Assembly: GCA_963676655.2 (NCBI GenBank)
Contig: CAXXKX010000003.1
Coordinates: 4,774,001-4,838,000, forward strand
Length of the DNA stretch: 64,000 nucleotides
Reading direction: 5' to 3'
Source of the DNA: G963676655 sp963676655
GTDB lineage: Bacteria > Verrucomicrobiota > Lentisphaeria > Victivallales > Victivallaceae
Of the stretch, positions 7,786 through 16,461 are shown piece after piece (position 1 is the first letter of the stretch; each line of letters starts with the position of its first letter). The notes below the pieces were generated by a model. The model searched no databases. It had not been told where the DNA came from and was given only the letters and a program-made list of their open reading frames with translations. The translations under genes were made by a program, and so were the position numbers.

Positions 7786-10152
7786 TTAGCAGTATATTAC
7801 CCTTTGGATGACCTCCTGCTGCAACTTTTCTCCCAACGCAACAAATTTTGTGGTATATCCGCCGATACGGACCAGAAGGTTCTGGTGCTTGTCCGGATTG
7901 AGAAGCGCATCTTCAAGGTCCTTCTGGTTAATCGCGGTGATCATGATTTGAGTTCCGCCTTCCTGGAAATAGGTATCAAGTGCGGCTTTGAATTTTACCC
8001 GGTTTTCATCTTTAAGTAATTCTGGAGTGGTTTTCAGATTTTGCACATAACCAGCGTGGTATGGTTTGGGTTTTGCCATGGAGTTCAATAAGGCGGTTAT
8101 ACCCTCAATATCCCGGCCAGAGGTCGGAGTATTGCCGATGGTGAGAGGTTCGCCATGTTTTCTTCCATCCGAGGTAGCCTTCGTGAATTGACCGTAACCG
8201 AAGCCGCCGGGGTTCATATTGCAGATAGTGAAATAATCAAAATCGGCTCCCGCTGCTTTCTCCATGGTGTTTTCACAAATATAATCGTGTATATCCATCA
8301 GTAATGTATCAACATCTTCATTGTCATTCCCGTATTTAGGCAGATCGATGAACAACTGTCGTTCCTTTTCATATCCTTCATAGTCCGCGTCAAGAATTTC
8401 AACCATTTTTTCGAGGGACATTATTTTTTTATTGTATACGCATTCTTTTATCACATAGAGGCTGTCAGCTGTATTAGTCAGGCCGAACGATTCAATAATT
8501 GCTCCATTATACCTGGGGCCTCCGTCAATGATTGATTTACCCTTTTCTATGCATTCGTGATTTAAAATACTCATATACAAGAGGGATGTGGATTCGCTTT
8601 CCGCCTGCAGTTCCACCTGATGCCGTTTAGCCAGCAAGGTGTTTGTGTAATCGACTTGCTGCTTGAAGGCATTATACAGATCGTCGAAAGTTTTATAAGA
8701 GTCTAATGTTCCGGTTTTTATTCCCATTTGGGTACCTGAGATCGTGTCGTAGCCGTCATGCAAAGCCAGATCAAGCGCGGCAGCGTAATTTATCGTGGCG
8801 TTCGGAGAATTTAAACTTTTGCCTTCAATTACATATTCACCACAACCGGCCGGCAGATACTGTTCCGCGTCCTCGTATGTTGTTTTATATGTTTTTTGCA
8901 TCCATGGGATATTTATGTCGTCATTGTACAGCGAAGGATGGATGCAGCCATCTGCTATCACATCTAGAGCTTTCTCGAACAGGGCGGGATCCTGCCCTGA
9001 ATAAAAACGCAATGTCAGGTTCGGTTCGCTGGTGTGCATTTCCCGGGTGATATCCATCGCGGACAATGCAAAGCGATCGGCATTTTTTTCATTCCGGCGG
9101 CCCTTGCCGCCGACGATAATCCTGGCCATAAACTTGTTATTTCCATTGATTTCCCTGATATCGTATATCAGCTGCCAGATGCACTGCAGCAGTCTGTCGG
9201 CTTTTTCTTTTGAAATAGTTCCATTATCGATGTCATTCGCATAAAAATCTCCCAGGAAAACATCCATTCTGCCGTAGTTATCCATAGCGGAGACCGCGTT
9301 GTAAAACCAGAATAACTGGGCCGCTTCCCACAGGGTGGCAGGTTTGTTTTGGGTCAGATTTTTACAGACTTGCGCCATATCCAGAAGTTCCTGTTTGCGT
9401 TCTCCGTCTGTTTCCACGGCAGCCATGCCACTGATTTTCTTCTCATAGTAAAGGCATATATCGATAATAAGGTTCATGGCAATAAGCATGCCCTCGAATA
9501 ATCCTGAATCCTGTCCGGCCTGCAGTGCGGCTGCTTTTTTATCCTGTATTTTTTCAATTAATCCGGGAATGCCCAGCGTCAGCAACATGTCATAATCCAG
9601 GGAAGCGCATACCTGTCTGAAAAATATATTAACGTAACCGTTGGCATTGGAATTTGCCCCGTAACGTTCTTTTATTTCGTCGGGCAGAAGGCTTATATAT
9701 TTTGTAGTTGCTGATTCTTTTTCCCAAAAATCGATCAGGTCCCCGATTTCCGTCCATTCAGGAGAGCTTTCGCCGTATTTTTCCTGTAAAGCTTCCAGAT
9801 GCTGCTTCATGTGGTAGAATCCACATGAAGAATGAATTAATCTCTGTTGTTCATCTATGCTTTTCGTAATTTTCTCTTTTTTTACATAGGCGTTTATAAG
9901 TTGTGATCTTTCCCGCCACCACAAAGAATCCGGAGGACTTGTAAAGGCAAAACCTGCGAAGGGATAAAAAGCGGTGCGTCCGGCAATTAAATCATGCTCC
10001 CTGACATCGCCGAGTACGGCAGGGAAAAGAACTTCCAGGCACTTTGCTTCACGAATCGCTATATGATCCTTTACATGCGCTTTATATGTTTTGGTGAACT
10101 GCCTTGCTAGTTCCCATTTCTTTTTCTCAATACTGCTCACTTCCATATTCAT
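7786..10152 (-). CDS. Glycyl radical enzyme (pyruvate formate-lyase superfamily), substrate unassigned
   Basis: An open frame begins at 10278, but GGAG lies six bases before the ATG at 10152, giving a 788-residue enzyme; the extra 42 codons overlap the promoter and are unlikely to be used. The thiyl cysteine is in AGCGEYVIEG (Cys437, Glu439), and the C-terminal glycyl loop is VRIGGYTTKF (radical Gly765). Length and positions are close to B12-independent glycerol/1,2-diol dehydratase. The C-x-E pair excludes true pyruvate formate-lyase, which has two adjacent cysteines. The second position is Gly where diol dehydratases and CutC have Val, so the substrate class is open. Oxygen sensitivity implies an anaerobic host. 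No microcompartment shell genes are in the window. Confidence 0.9.
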   Translation of the reverse strand: MNMEVSSIEKKKWELARQFTKTYKAHVKDHIAIREAKCLEVLFPAVLGDVREHDLIAGRTAFYPFAGFAFTSPPDSLWWRERSQLINAYVKKEKITKSIDEQQRLIHSSCGFYHMKQHLEALQEKYGESSPEWTEIGDLIDFWEKESATTKYISLLPDEIKERYGANSNANGYVNIFFRQVCASLDYDMLLTLGIPGLIEKIQDKKAAALQAGQDSGLFEGMLIAMNLIIDICLYYEKKISGMAAVETDGERKQELLDMAQVCKNLTQNKPATLWEAAQLFWFYNAVSAMDNYGRMDVFLGDFYANDIDNGTISKEKADRLLQCIWQLIYDIREINGNNKFMARIIVGGKGRRNEKNADRFALSAMDITREMHTSEPNLTLRFYSGQDPALFEKALDVIADGCIHPSLYNDDINIPWMQKTYKTTYEDAEQYLPAGCGEYVIEGKSLNSPNATINYAAALDLALHDGYDTISGTQMGIKTGTLDSYKTFDDLYNAFKQQVDYTNTLLAKRHQVELQAESESTSLLYMSILNHECIEKGKSIIDGGPRYNGAIIESFGLTNTADSLYVIKECVYNKKIMSLEKMVEILDADYEGYEKERQLFIDLPKYGNDNEDVDTLLMDIHDYICENTMEKAAGADFDYFTICNMNPGGFGYGQFTKATSDGRKHGEPLTIGNTPTSGRDIEGITALLNSMAKPKPYHAGYVQNLKTTPELLKDENRVKFKAALDTYFQEGGTQIMITAINQKDLEDALLNPDKHQNLLVRIGGYTTKFVALGEKLQQEVIQRVIYC

Positions 10153-10211
10153 GGTTTGCTCCAAAAGTTTCTTGTCTGTGACCCGGTTCGTGAAATGATT
10201 TTTGAGTAATC

Positions 10212-10254
10212 TGCAACTGTTACATAATATAATATATATAAAGGGACTTTTCAA
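10212..10254 (-). promoter_or_regulatory. Promoter and operator of the glycyl radical enzyme operon
   Basis: On the minus strand: -35 TTGAAA (10249-10254), 17-base spacer, -10 TATATT (10226-10231), one base, then TGTAACAGTTGCA (10212-10224), a near-perfect palindrome that matches the symporter operator at 12 of 13 bases. The promoter lies inside the longer upstream open frame, which supports the start at 10152. Confidence 0.7.
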
Positions 10255-10296
10255 TACCCGCAAAGATGTTTTTTGCATATAACGTGGGGGATAAAC

Positions 10297-10325
10297 TTGC
10301 TTTTTTCTTTGAATTGGGTTATATT
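10297..10325 (+). promoter_or_regulatory. Promoter of the lacI-family gene
   Basis: -35 TTGCTT (10297-10302), 17-base spacer, -10 TATATT (10320-10325), 48 bases before the chosen ATG. Confidence 0.6.
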
Positions 10326-10335
10326 ATTGTAAATA

Positions 10336-10352
10336 AATGAAATGTTTTCATT
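10336..10352. promoter_or_regulatory. Palindrome downstream of the lacI-family promoter
   Basis: A perfect 7+3+7 inverted repeat (AATGAAA TGT TTTCATT) sits just after the predicted start site and could be an autoregulatory operator. It lacks the central CG common in LacI-family sites and differs from the TGTAAC operator. Confidence 0.4.
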
Positions 10353-10372
10353 GTTATCAAGAAGGATGTTGT

Positions 10373-11332
10373 ATGAAAAAGAGTACCGGAAGCATAAGAG
10401 AAATTGCAAATGCTACTGGAGTATCCACTGCAACGGTATCGCGTGTATTCGGTCGTCATCCTTATGTGAGGGCTGAAATTCGGAAAAAGGTGTTGGCTAC
10501 GGCTAGAGAATTTGGCTATGCCCCGAATAGCTTCAGGCCGCGGGAAACCTATGCGCTGATTATGCGGGGCGGCGGTTATTTACAGTTCAACGCGTATAAT
10601 TCCCCGATAATTTATGGAATTTCTTCATATTTATTTGAACATAAATATTCAGTTGAAGTCATCCCGGCGGATAATATTAAATATTTGCACAAGAAATCAT
10701 TTAAGTGCTTAATCGATCTTACCGGTAATTATACTGAAATTGTTGAATTGATACAGGAAATCAACTTGCCGGTTTTACTGGTTAACAAGGAAGCCGAAGG
10801 CCTGCCTTCAATATGCTCAGATCACAAAAATGGTGTAATACAGGCGGTTGATTACCTTGTGTCCCAGGGACACCGCAAGATCGGCTTTCTGGAATTGGAC
10901 GTTCCGGGGTGGGGTTCAGGAGAGCGTCATGCCGGCTATTGCCAGGCAATAACCAGCCATGGCATTGAACTGAATAATGATTTTATTTCAAGGTACAAGC
11001 CCAACCAATTACTTGAGCCTTTGGCGTGCCTGCTTTATGCCGGTGTTACCGCAATCATTTACAGTCAGGAAGTGAGCCTTATCAAGTTTCACAACGCATT
11101 GGAAATTCTTGGGAAAAAAATACCTGAAGATATTTCTGTGATCACTTTTGAAGACTCGGAAATTTCACCTTACTTATCGCCGGCATATACCACTATTGAT
11201 CAACGCCTGAAAGAAATCGGCCAAATGGCTGCCGAGCGCGCGATCGCTTTGGCAAATGGTAATGACAAGTCTGAATTACAGATAAGATTGCCTAATATTT
11301 TAATAGAGCGGAAATCAGTAAAAAAGCTATAA
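10373..11332 (+). CDS. LacI-family transcriptional regulator
   Basis: The frame opens at 10337, but AGAAGGA six bases before the ATG at 10373 and the start of homology (MKKSTGSIREIANATG) favour the later start, giving 319 residues. The N-terminal helix-turn-helix and hinge are clear (IREIANATGVSTATVSRVF). The remainder is a periplasmic-binding-protein-like sensor domain (DHKNGVIQAVDYLVSQGHRKIGFLE and ISVITFEDSEISPYLSPAYTTIDQ). Such proteins bind a sugar or similar effector and release DNA. It is divergent from the glycyl radical enzyme operon, so it is the best local candidate for that promoter. The effector cannot be read from sequence. Confidence 0.9.
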   Translation: MKKSTGSIREIANATGVSTATVSRVFGRHPYVRAEIRKKVLATAREFGYAPNSFRPRETYALIMRGGGYLQFNAYNSPIIYGISSYLFEHKYSVEVIPADNIKYLHKKSFKCLIDLTGNYTEIVELIQEINLPVLLVNKEAEGLPSICSDHKNGVIQAVDYLVSQGHRKIGFLELDVPGWGSGERHAGYCQAITSHGIELNNDFISRYKPNQLLEPLACLLYAGVTAIIYSQEVSLIKFHNALEILGKKIPEDISVITFEDSEISPYLSPAYTTIDQRLKEIGQMAAERAIALANGNDKSELQIRLPNILIERKSVKKL

Positions 11333-11334
11333 GT

Positions 11335-11617
11335 AATTACTCGGCTGGGACACGTTGGCTGTCGGGTTGATGTGTGGAAAATCTTTCCAGTGTTTAATTC
11401 TTTCCTGAAGTATATTGACGACTCCGCCATAAAATGCGGCGCGACTTTTGGCGGTGTCATCATGCTGGAACTTATCCCTGAATTGGTATTATACTTTAAA
11501 CGCTTGAAATATTAACCTTTAATTGTGCCCTGCCAACGCCGTTTTTGCTCTTTTAAACTCCTTGGTTACCTCTGGTAGCCAAAGACTTGTAAAAATCAAT
11601 CCGGCATTTTGCATCAT
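11335..11617 (-). pseudogene. Decayed last gene of the deoxysugar operon
   Basis: About 57 bases after the isomerase stop, GGGAGG is followed by an ATG pair at 11617 and a 32-codon frame (MMQNAGLIFTSLWLPEVTKE and on). After stops, a second coding-like stretch ends with AAFYGGVVNILQERIKHW near 11340. Both pieces lie in the direction of the operon and look like parts of one small gene broken by frameshift or deletion. The family was not recognised. Confidence 0.35.
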
Positions 11618-11673
11618 CACATTAAAAGTTAAATTTCCTCCCGCTCAAAGTATACAAGCGAATTTTGCTGTAA

Positions 11674-13065
11674 TTATTTTATTACTTGAAACTTCCAGTT
11701 CATCTTTTCCGCAAATTCACAAAGTATTTCTTCATTTGCATTATATGACAATACCTGATGATGCGTCCCTCCCAGGAGACTGTAATTCTTTAGAAAATCC
11801 GCTATTGGCATTGCCGGTTTGAACCATCCGCGTATCGCGCTATTTATTGCTTCTTTGCCTTGTGTGTCGCAAACTTCCACCGGGGCAGCAATTAAAGTAT
11901 AGGTTTCATTCGGTCCGGGCGCGAGATTTATAAAATGTGCCGCGCCAGGTTTTAAACAGCCAGTTGCCACGACAGGATTATCCGCATCGGTGAATGGAAA
12001 AGGTTTTTCCTGTAAAACAGCTTTGCCTGAACATACATTCAGATTGACTTCCCCCATATGGCTCAGAAAAATCCTGTCTTCCTTCCAATCCGGACAAAAA
12101 GTCTCGGTGAAAGTACTTTCAGGAAATATCTCCAATAGAGTCCTGGTCAATGCTCCGGTGAGAACATCTCCTTCGCCCGCGTATCCAGTGCCTCTGGCCA
12201 TTGCTTTTGATGCTTCCAGAAACGGAACCACCGGAATCCCTGAAGCTTTTGTAATGCTCAGAAAATTTACTGTAAATGCATCAAGATTTTCTTCATTCAG
12301 CCATTTTCTTACAGTTAAAGTTGTTGCGATAGTATCGTGCATGGATTTTTGGGAATATTCTCCGGAAATAAAGTTTTTCAGATCATCCTGGATTTCCGCT
12401 TCGATCATTTCTTCGGAAATACCGGAAATAAGTTCTTTAAACTTTCCGGGTTCCATCGAAATAACTTCCATGCCGATAGTTTTCTTGAGAATATCGAAAT
12501 CTATCGCAAAATCCCCCATGCCGGAGAATGGTTCGCCGATGATTCCGACTCTTGATTTGCGCATGACGGAGGCAAGTTTACAGGTTTTTAAATGTATAAG
12601 AGTACGGTCGATAACATCAGATTCCTGCCAGTGTCCGGCCTCTATCATGAATTCTTTGCCATTGCGGATCAGGAGGTTGCACATGTCCTGAACGCCATGG
12701 ATGCCGTGGTTGAATATAATCGCCTTGGCTTCCTGATCAAATCCAAAATCAAGGTCTGGAGTCGTATCCAGAATAACGATCGGCAAGTCGGTGCCGGCCA
12801 AAATATCCGAGGATTCCAGCGATGGAGAATAAGCCAGATGCAAGGTAAGAATCGCATCTACTTCTGATTTTTCAAAATCTTTTACAGCTTCAGCAAATTC
12901 ATGCTTGATACGACATACCGGAGCTGCTATGACTTCAATGTCACGTTTTTCGTATTCCTTGCATATCGCCTCTGCGAATGCTTCGACCTGCGGACGCTTG
13001 TCCGGATACTGGTCGTCGTAAAGTTTTAAGTAAAGCGGCAAAAAACCAATTTTTATATTCTTCAT
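11674..13065 (-). CDS. L-fucose/L-arabinose isomerase-family protein
   Basis: 463 residues. The fold pattern (KIGFLPLYLKLYDD at the N-terminus, repeated alternation of strands and helices, KSRVGIIGEPFSGMGDF near residue 170, acidic and histidine residues toward the C-terminus) matches the ketol isomerases that interconvert aldoses and ketoses with a divalent metal. It is closer to uncharacterised fucose-isomerase-like proteins than to FucI (about 590 residues) or AraA. The start overlaps the stop of the upstream amidohydrolase by four bases (ATGA), showing operon coupling. In context it would open a deoxyaldose before phosphorylation and aldol cleavage. Good confidence for the superfamily, low for the exact sugar. 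Confidence 0.75.
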   Translation of the reverse strand: MKNIKIGFLPLYLKLYDDQYPDKRPQVEAFAEAICKEYEKRDIEVIAAPVCRIKHEFAEAVKDFEKSEVDAILTLHLAYSPSLESSDILAGTDLPIVILDTTPDLDFGFDQEAKAIIFNHGIHGVQDMCNLLIRNGKEFMIEAGHWQESDVIDRTLIHLKTCKLASVMRKSRVGIIGEPFSGMGDFAIDFDILKKTIGMEVISMEPGKFKELISGISEEMIEAEIQDDLKNFISGEYSQKSMHDTIATTLTVRKWLNEENLDAFTVNFLSITKASGIPVVPFLEASKAMARGTGYAGEGDVLTGALTRTLLEIFPESTFTETFCPDWKEDRIFLSHMGEVNLNVCSGKAVLQEKPFPFTDADNPVVATGCLKPGAAHFINLAPGPNETYTLIAAPVEVCDTQGKEAINSAIRGWFKPAMPIADFLKNYSLLGGTHHQVLSYNANEEILCEFAEKMNWKFQVIK

Positions 13066-14078
13066 AATTTTATTCCGGATAATAGATTATAGATGTTATT
13101 ATAGAAAAAGTCTTCAATTTCCTTTGGGCTTAAACCTGATTTTGTCGCGGCCTCTTTTATGCCCCGAAGTTGTTCATAGAAAAATGTTGTGAATTTTACA
13201 ACGCCGTCAGTATCAAAAATCGTCGAACCGATAGCGTAGTCTTCCCCCATAAGATAGGCGTATTGATTATTTATCTCGACGGACTTTCCACGCAGGAAGG
13301 CGATCGGCGCGTCGCTGCCGAAGACAATCCGTTCGCGCGGGAAGTTATTAAAAGTATACTCAAGCACCCCGGGATGGTTTACCATCGCGGTATCAACATA
13401 CGCGTTGGAACAATCGGCGATGCCATCGAGATATCCAACAACGTTTTCCATATAATATGCGCGCCCGATATGGGCAAAAATAATTTTCGCATTGGGATAA
13501 CGACGGCACAATTCCACCATTTGCTGCTGGTTGCACGGATCGGCCAAACGCGCTGCTTTCGGAATGTGTAAAGTTATCGCCAGGCCTTTTTCGTCGGCAA
13601 ACTCCATTTGCTCGGGTGAGAGCATGTCGAAAATTGTTACCTCCTCGTATCCCATCCAGTCGACGAAATTGCGATAAGGCTTATAACCGATAAGGCCGTT
13701 ATCAATTATCCGGCGCTTTACCGTATCTATGTCATCTACAGGAGAAAGCAGAGCCATACCGAAAACCCGTTTATTGTCTGTAATCTTGCCGGTATATTTG
13801 CCGGCGGCTTCCCGGTCCGCTGACTGGTTGGCGGCGCAGAAACAATTTATGCTGAATTCCTGATCCGGCAGCAGTTGGTCCGCGATTTCCCTGCATTGTT
13901 CAATCGTGAATTCGCAACCGAACTTCCGATAACAACTTTTTGGGGGAAATTCATGCCAGGCGGGGAAACAGGATGAATCAAATAAATGAATATGAGCATC
14001 AAAGATTTTCTCAGGCAGAAAATCTTTCAGTTCATTATCGTAAATACTTCTATCAAGTTTTTTATAATCTATATCCAT
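13062..14078 (-). CDS. Amidohydrolase-superfamily TIM-barrel hydrolase
   Basis: 338 residues. FDAHIHLFD near residue 27 is the metal-binding H-x-H on strand 1, and later histidines (ITLHIPKA, IIFAHIGRAYYME) and Asp in VFGSDAPIAF fit the Amidohydro_2 group, which includes sugar lactonases and decarboxylases. In a sugar operon a lactonase role is plausible but unproven. GGAG is ten bases before the ATG and lies inside the end of the kinase gene, five bases upstream. The stop overlaps the isomerase start. Confidence 0.8.
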   Translation of the reverse strand: MDIDYKKLDRSIYDNELKDFLPEKIFDAHIHLFDSSCFPAWHEFPPKSCYRKFGCEFTIEQCREIADQLLPDQEFSINCFCAANQSADREAAGKYTGKITDNKRVFGMALLSPVDDIDTVKRRIIDNGLIGYKPYRNFVDWMGYEEVTIFDMLSPEQMEFADEKGLAITLHIPKAARLADPCNQQQMVELCRRYPNAKIIFAHIGRAYYMENVVGYLDGIADCSNAYVDTAMVNHPGVLEYTFNNFPRERIVFGSDAPIAFLRGKSVEINNQYAYLMGEDYAIGSTIFDTDGVVKFTTFFYEQLRGIKEAATKSGLSPKEIEDFFYNNIYNLLSGIKL

Positions 14079-14083
14079 ATGAC

Positions 14084-15403
14084 TTATTCTCCTTTATATA
14101 TTCCTGCGCCTATTCCAGCTAAAACCGCCGCGCCTTTGGCTCCGGCATGCTGCGAACCAACGGTTAAGCTTATACCGGTTATTTCTTCAACTATTTGCGG
14201 CCATACAGGACTTTTCGATGGACCGCCGACCATTATCGCTTTATTAAACTTTATTCCGCTTGAAGCAAGAAATTTAATTTTTTCATTCAATAATTCTGCC
14301 GCGCCCTCCATGACCGCACGACTAATATTCTCGCGAGTATCGTCTATATATTCAGGAGTTTTACGCAAATCTATTTTTAAACCACCCGCACCTGATTTGG
14401 CTTTCGCCGCAAGAGCATCAAAAAACTGCAATTTATTCGGCTCCCCAGGAGCGATGAGATTATCCACATACCAATCCACGGCACGTCCAATATACGGAAC
14501 AGAAAAAATCGCTCCCCATGCTCCTCCAGTCGGAGCCATGAAGGGATCGCACAGTAATTCGAGATCAATTATTTTCTGGCGGTTACTTTCAGGGAAAAAA
14601 CCAACCCACGAAGTTCCGCATGACAACATTAATTGACCTGGTTCATTTACTCCAACCGCACGAGCTGCGGATGGATGATCGAAGCTTCCCGCTATGACCT
14701 TGGTTGATGCCGAAAGTCCAGTATCAGCTAACGCTTCTGTCGTTAGATTGCCGGCAAAAGTAGAACTAGGTACCAGTTTGGAAAGCCTGTTTTCCGGAAT
14801 ATGCAACAAATCCAAAAATCTTTTATGATAAATATATGCGGCTTGTTCCTGCAAATGTGAGGTCGTGGCGGTCGAATAATCCATCATCCATTGCCCGGTA
14901 AGACGAAACAGTAGCCAGTCAGAATTCATACAATATCTGCCGGCATTGCGGTAAAGGTCCGGTTTATTTTCCTGCATCCAGGCAAATTGTGCCAGCGGAA
15001 ATGTCTTGGTACATGGCCAACCCACTACCTGTCTGACTTCCTTAATGGATAGACCAGACAAACTATCAGGCGGGCTTTGGACAGCACGCTGATCCATCCA
15101 GTTAATTATATTGCAGAGAGGTTTTCCCTCTGAATCAGTGAGTAACGCGTTACCTGAAGCAACAGCCATCGCAACGGCAGTAATTTTTCCCTGAGTTTTT
15201 CCGCTTAAATCCTTTATCACCTGGCAGACATCCTGGTAATGCTCTTCCGGGTCTGTTTCGAACCAGCCATCATCAGGAATTATGAAACGGGTATCTTTTG
15301 AGCTTTCAGCAATAATGTTACCGTTTCTATCCGTGACTACACCTTTAATCGCGGTCGTACCAAGATCCAGGCCCAGTAAAAATATCTCTGTATTTTGTTT
15401 CAT
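14084..15403 (-). CDS. FGGY-family carbohydrate kinase
   Basis: 439 residues. The actin/hexokinase-fold phosphate-1 motif is at the N-terminus (LLGLDLGTTAIKGVVTDRNG), and the C-terminal FGGY signature region is MVGGPSKSPVWPQIVEEITG, followed by GAKGAAVLAGIGAG. These kinases phosphorylate ketoses or polyols, such as xylulose, rhamnulose or fuculose, with ATP. The protein is slightly shorter than typical xylulokinase (about 500 residues). It lies between aldolase and amidohydrolase genes, consistent with phosphorylation of the isomerase product. No clear Shine-Dalgarno sequence precedes the start. Confidence 0.88.
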   Translation of the reverse strand: MKQNTEIFLLGLDLGTTAIKGVVTDRNGNIIAESSKDTRFIIPDDGWFETDPEEHYQDVCQVIKDLSGKTQGKITAVAMAVASGNALLTDSEGKPLCNIINWMDQRAVQSPPDSLSGLSIKEVRQVVGWPCTKTFPLAQFAWMQENKPDLYRNAGRYCMNSDWLLFRLTGQWMMDYSTATTSHLQEQAAYIYHKRFLDLLHIPENRLSKLVPSSTFAGNLTTEALADTGLSASTKVIAGSFDHPSAARAVGVNEPGQLMLSCGTSWVGFFPESNRQKIIDLELLCDPFMAPTGGAWGAIFSVPYIGRAVDWYVDNLIAPGEPNKLQFFDALAAKAKSGAGGLKIDLRKTPEYIDDTRENISRAVMEGAAELLNEKIKFLASSGIKFNKAIMVGGPSKSPVWPQIVEEITGISLTVGSQHAGAKGAAVLAGIGAGIYKGE

Positions 15404-15462
15404 ATATTATATATACATTTTGATTGAAATTTAAACAAGACCTGGTCCCAAAATACTATTAT

Positions 15463-16278
15463 TTAAACAAGACCGTGTTTGCTGGCCGCAGCCTGTGGAT
15501 CAAGCCCGTCATTGATTACGTCATTAAGCGCCTCAATCAGGACAGGCGGGTTTTCTGCCATAAAAATATTTCTGCCGAAAATAATGCCGCGAGCACCCTG
15601 ATCAACAGAGAGTTTCGCTTTTTTGAGTACATCCAAATCAGTATTGAGTTTTTCCGCACCAATAGTAAAAACTGGAACCGGAGTGTTTTCGATTACTTCA
15701 TGGAAGCGTTCTCCGGTGTAGAAGGTTTTGATAAAATCAGCACCAAGTTCGGTCATGATTCGTGAAATTCTCTTTACTTTGTCATGTACCTGGTCCGGAG
15801 TTTTTTCATTGTGTTCCACTACATAGCATTCTCCGATCAGAGGAATGCCCAGTTTTTCTTTCTGCCTGACTACTTCGGAAAACAGCGCGACATTTTGAGC
15901 TTCCCGTGCCGGGGCATTGTTTTCCTCCAGGAAAAGCGAACAGATTATCGCATCAGCTCCAGCGTTGACCGCTTCTTCCACGGTCGTCGCGATAATTGTT
16001 TCACCGTCACGATACTCCAGGGGATAATAAAACGAAGCGGTCCAGTTGATGCGAACAACTACACGCGGTTTATTTTCCCCCGCGAGGAGTTTCCAATTAC
16101 GCTTCAGCATAAACTGCGGCAACAGCAGTGCATCGGTATCAGCACAGTTTTTGATTGCGATTTCGGCATTTTCAATTCCTGGCTGAAAACCGTATTCCAC
16201 CACATGATCCAAGGCGGAAATTACCAGATTCTTCTTGCCTCTGAAAAAACGTTCTTTGCGAATTTCAATTCCTGACAT
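15463..16278 (-). CDS. Class I aldolase of the FbaB/LsrF (DeoC-like) family
   Basis: 271 residues from the ATG at 16278, which has AAAGGG at good spacing; an in-frame ATG six bases earlier lies too close to it. A TIM-barrel aldolase is indicated by VISALDHVVEYG, the repeated GAD and AGAD turns, and the probable Schiff-base lysine in LGADFIKTFYTG, followed by FTIGAEK and ARGIIFGRNIF for phosphate binding. Such enzymes cleave ketose phosphates to dihydroxyacetone phosphate or related C3 units plus an aldehyde. It is the first gene of a four-gene operon with kinase, amidohydrolase and isomerase, transcribed away from deoR. A 14-base repeat of its stop region (ATTTAAACAAGACC) recurs 33 bases downstream. 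Confidence 0.87.
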   Translation of the reverse strand: MSGIEIRKERFFRGKKNLVISALDHVVEYGFQPGIENAEIAIKNCADTDALLLPQFMLKRNWKLLAGENKPRVVVRINWTASFYYPLEYRDGETIIATTVEEAVNAGADAIICSLFLEENNAPAREAQNVALFSEVVRQKEKLGIPLIGECYVVEHNEKTPDQVHDKVKRISRIMTELGADFIKTFYTGERFHEVIENTPVPVFTIGAEKLNTDLDVLKKAKLSVDQGARGIIFGRNIFMAENPPVLIEALNDVINDGLDPQAAASKHGLV

Positions 16279-16328
16279 ATGCATCCCTTTTGTTAATTTT
16301 TAAATTATTTTTTGGGTCTATAATTATG

Positions 16329-16356
16329 ATTATATTCTAAATTTTGATTATTTCAA
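16329..16356 (-). promoter_or_regulatory. Promoter of the aldolase operon
   Basis: On the minus strand: -35 TTGAAA (16351-16356), 16-base spacer, -10 TATAAT (16329-16334). The -35 overlaps the imperfect palindrome TTGATTATTTCAA. Confidence 0.7.
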
Positions 16357-16380
16357 GTAAAAAATGATTGATTTAATCAA
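16344..16380. promoter_or_regulatory. Two candidate DeoR operators
   Basis: TTGATTATTTCAA (16344-16356) and the perfect palindrome TTGATTTAATCAA (16368-16380) lie 24 bases apart centre to centre between the divergent promoters. Both are kept in the duplicated copy near 24.5 kb. Confidence 0.5.
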
Positions 16381-16400
16381 AAAAAATGCAAAAAAATGTC

Positions 16401-16429
16401 TTGTAACAGTGGTTTTCAGGGTTTATATT
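16401..16429 (+). promoter_or_regulatory. Promoter of the deoR-family gene
   Basis: -35 TTGTAA (16401-16406), 17-base spacer, -10 TATATT (16424-16429), 33 bases before the ATG. Confidence 0.6.
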
Positions 16430-16461
16430 TAAGTAATATAAGCTTGAATACAGGATTTTCA

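Noticed and set aside
7786..10152. Annotation as pyruvate formate-lyase (pflB)
   Set aside because: The active site has Cys-Gly-Glu and not two adjacent cysteines, and the activase has the three-cluster plan.
10153..10278. 42-codon N-terminal extension of the glycyl radical enzyme
   Set aside because: It contains the promoter and operator, and a good Shine-Dalgarno sequence precedes the internal ATG at 10152.
16401..16412. TTGTAACAGTGG before deoR as a fourth TGTAAC operator
   Set aside because: Only one half-site matches, and it overlaps the -35 instead of following the -10; it also fits simply as part of the -35.
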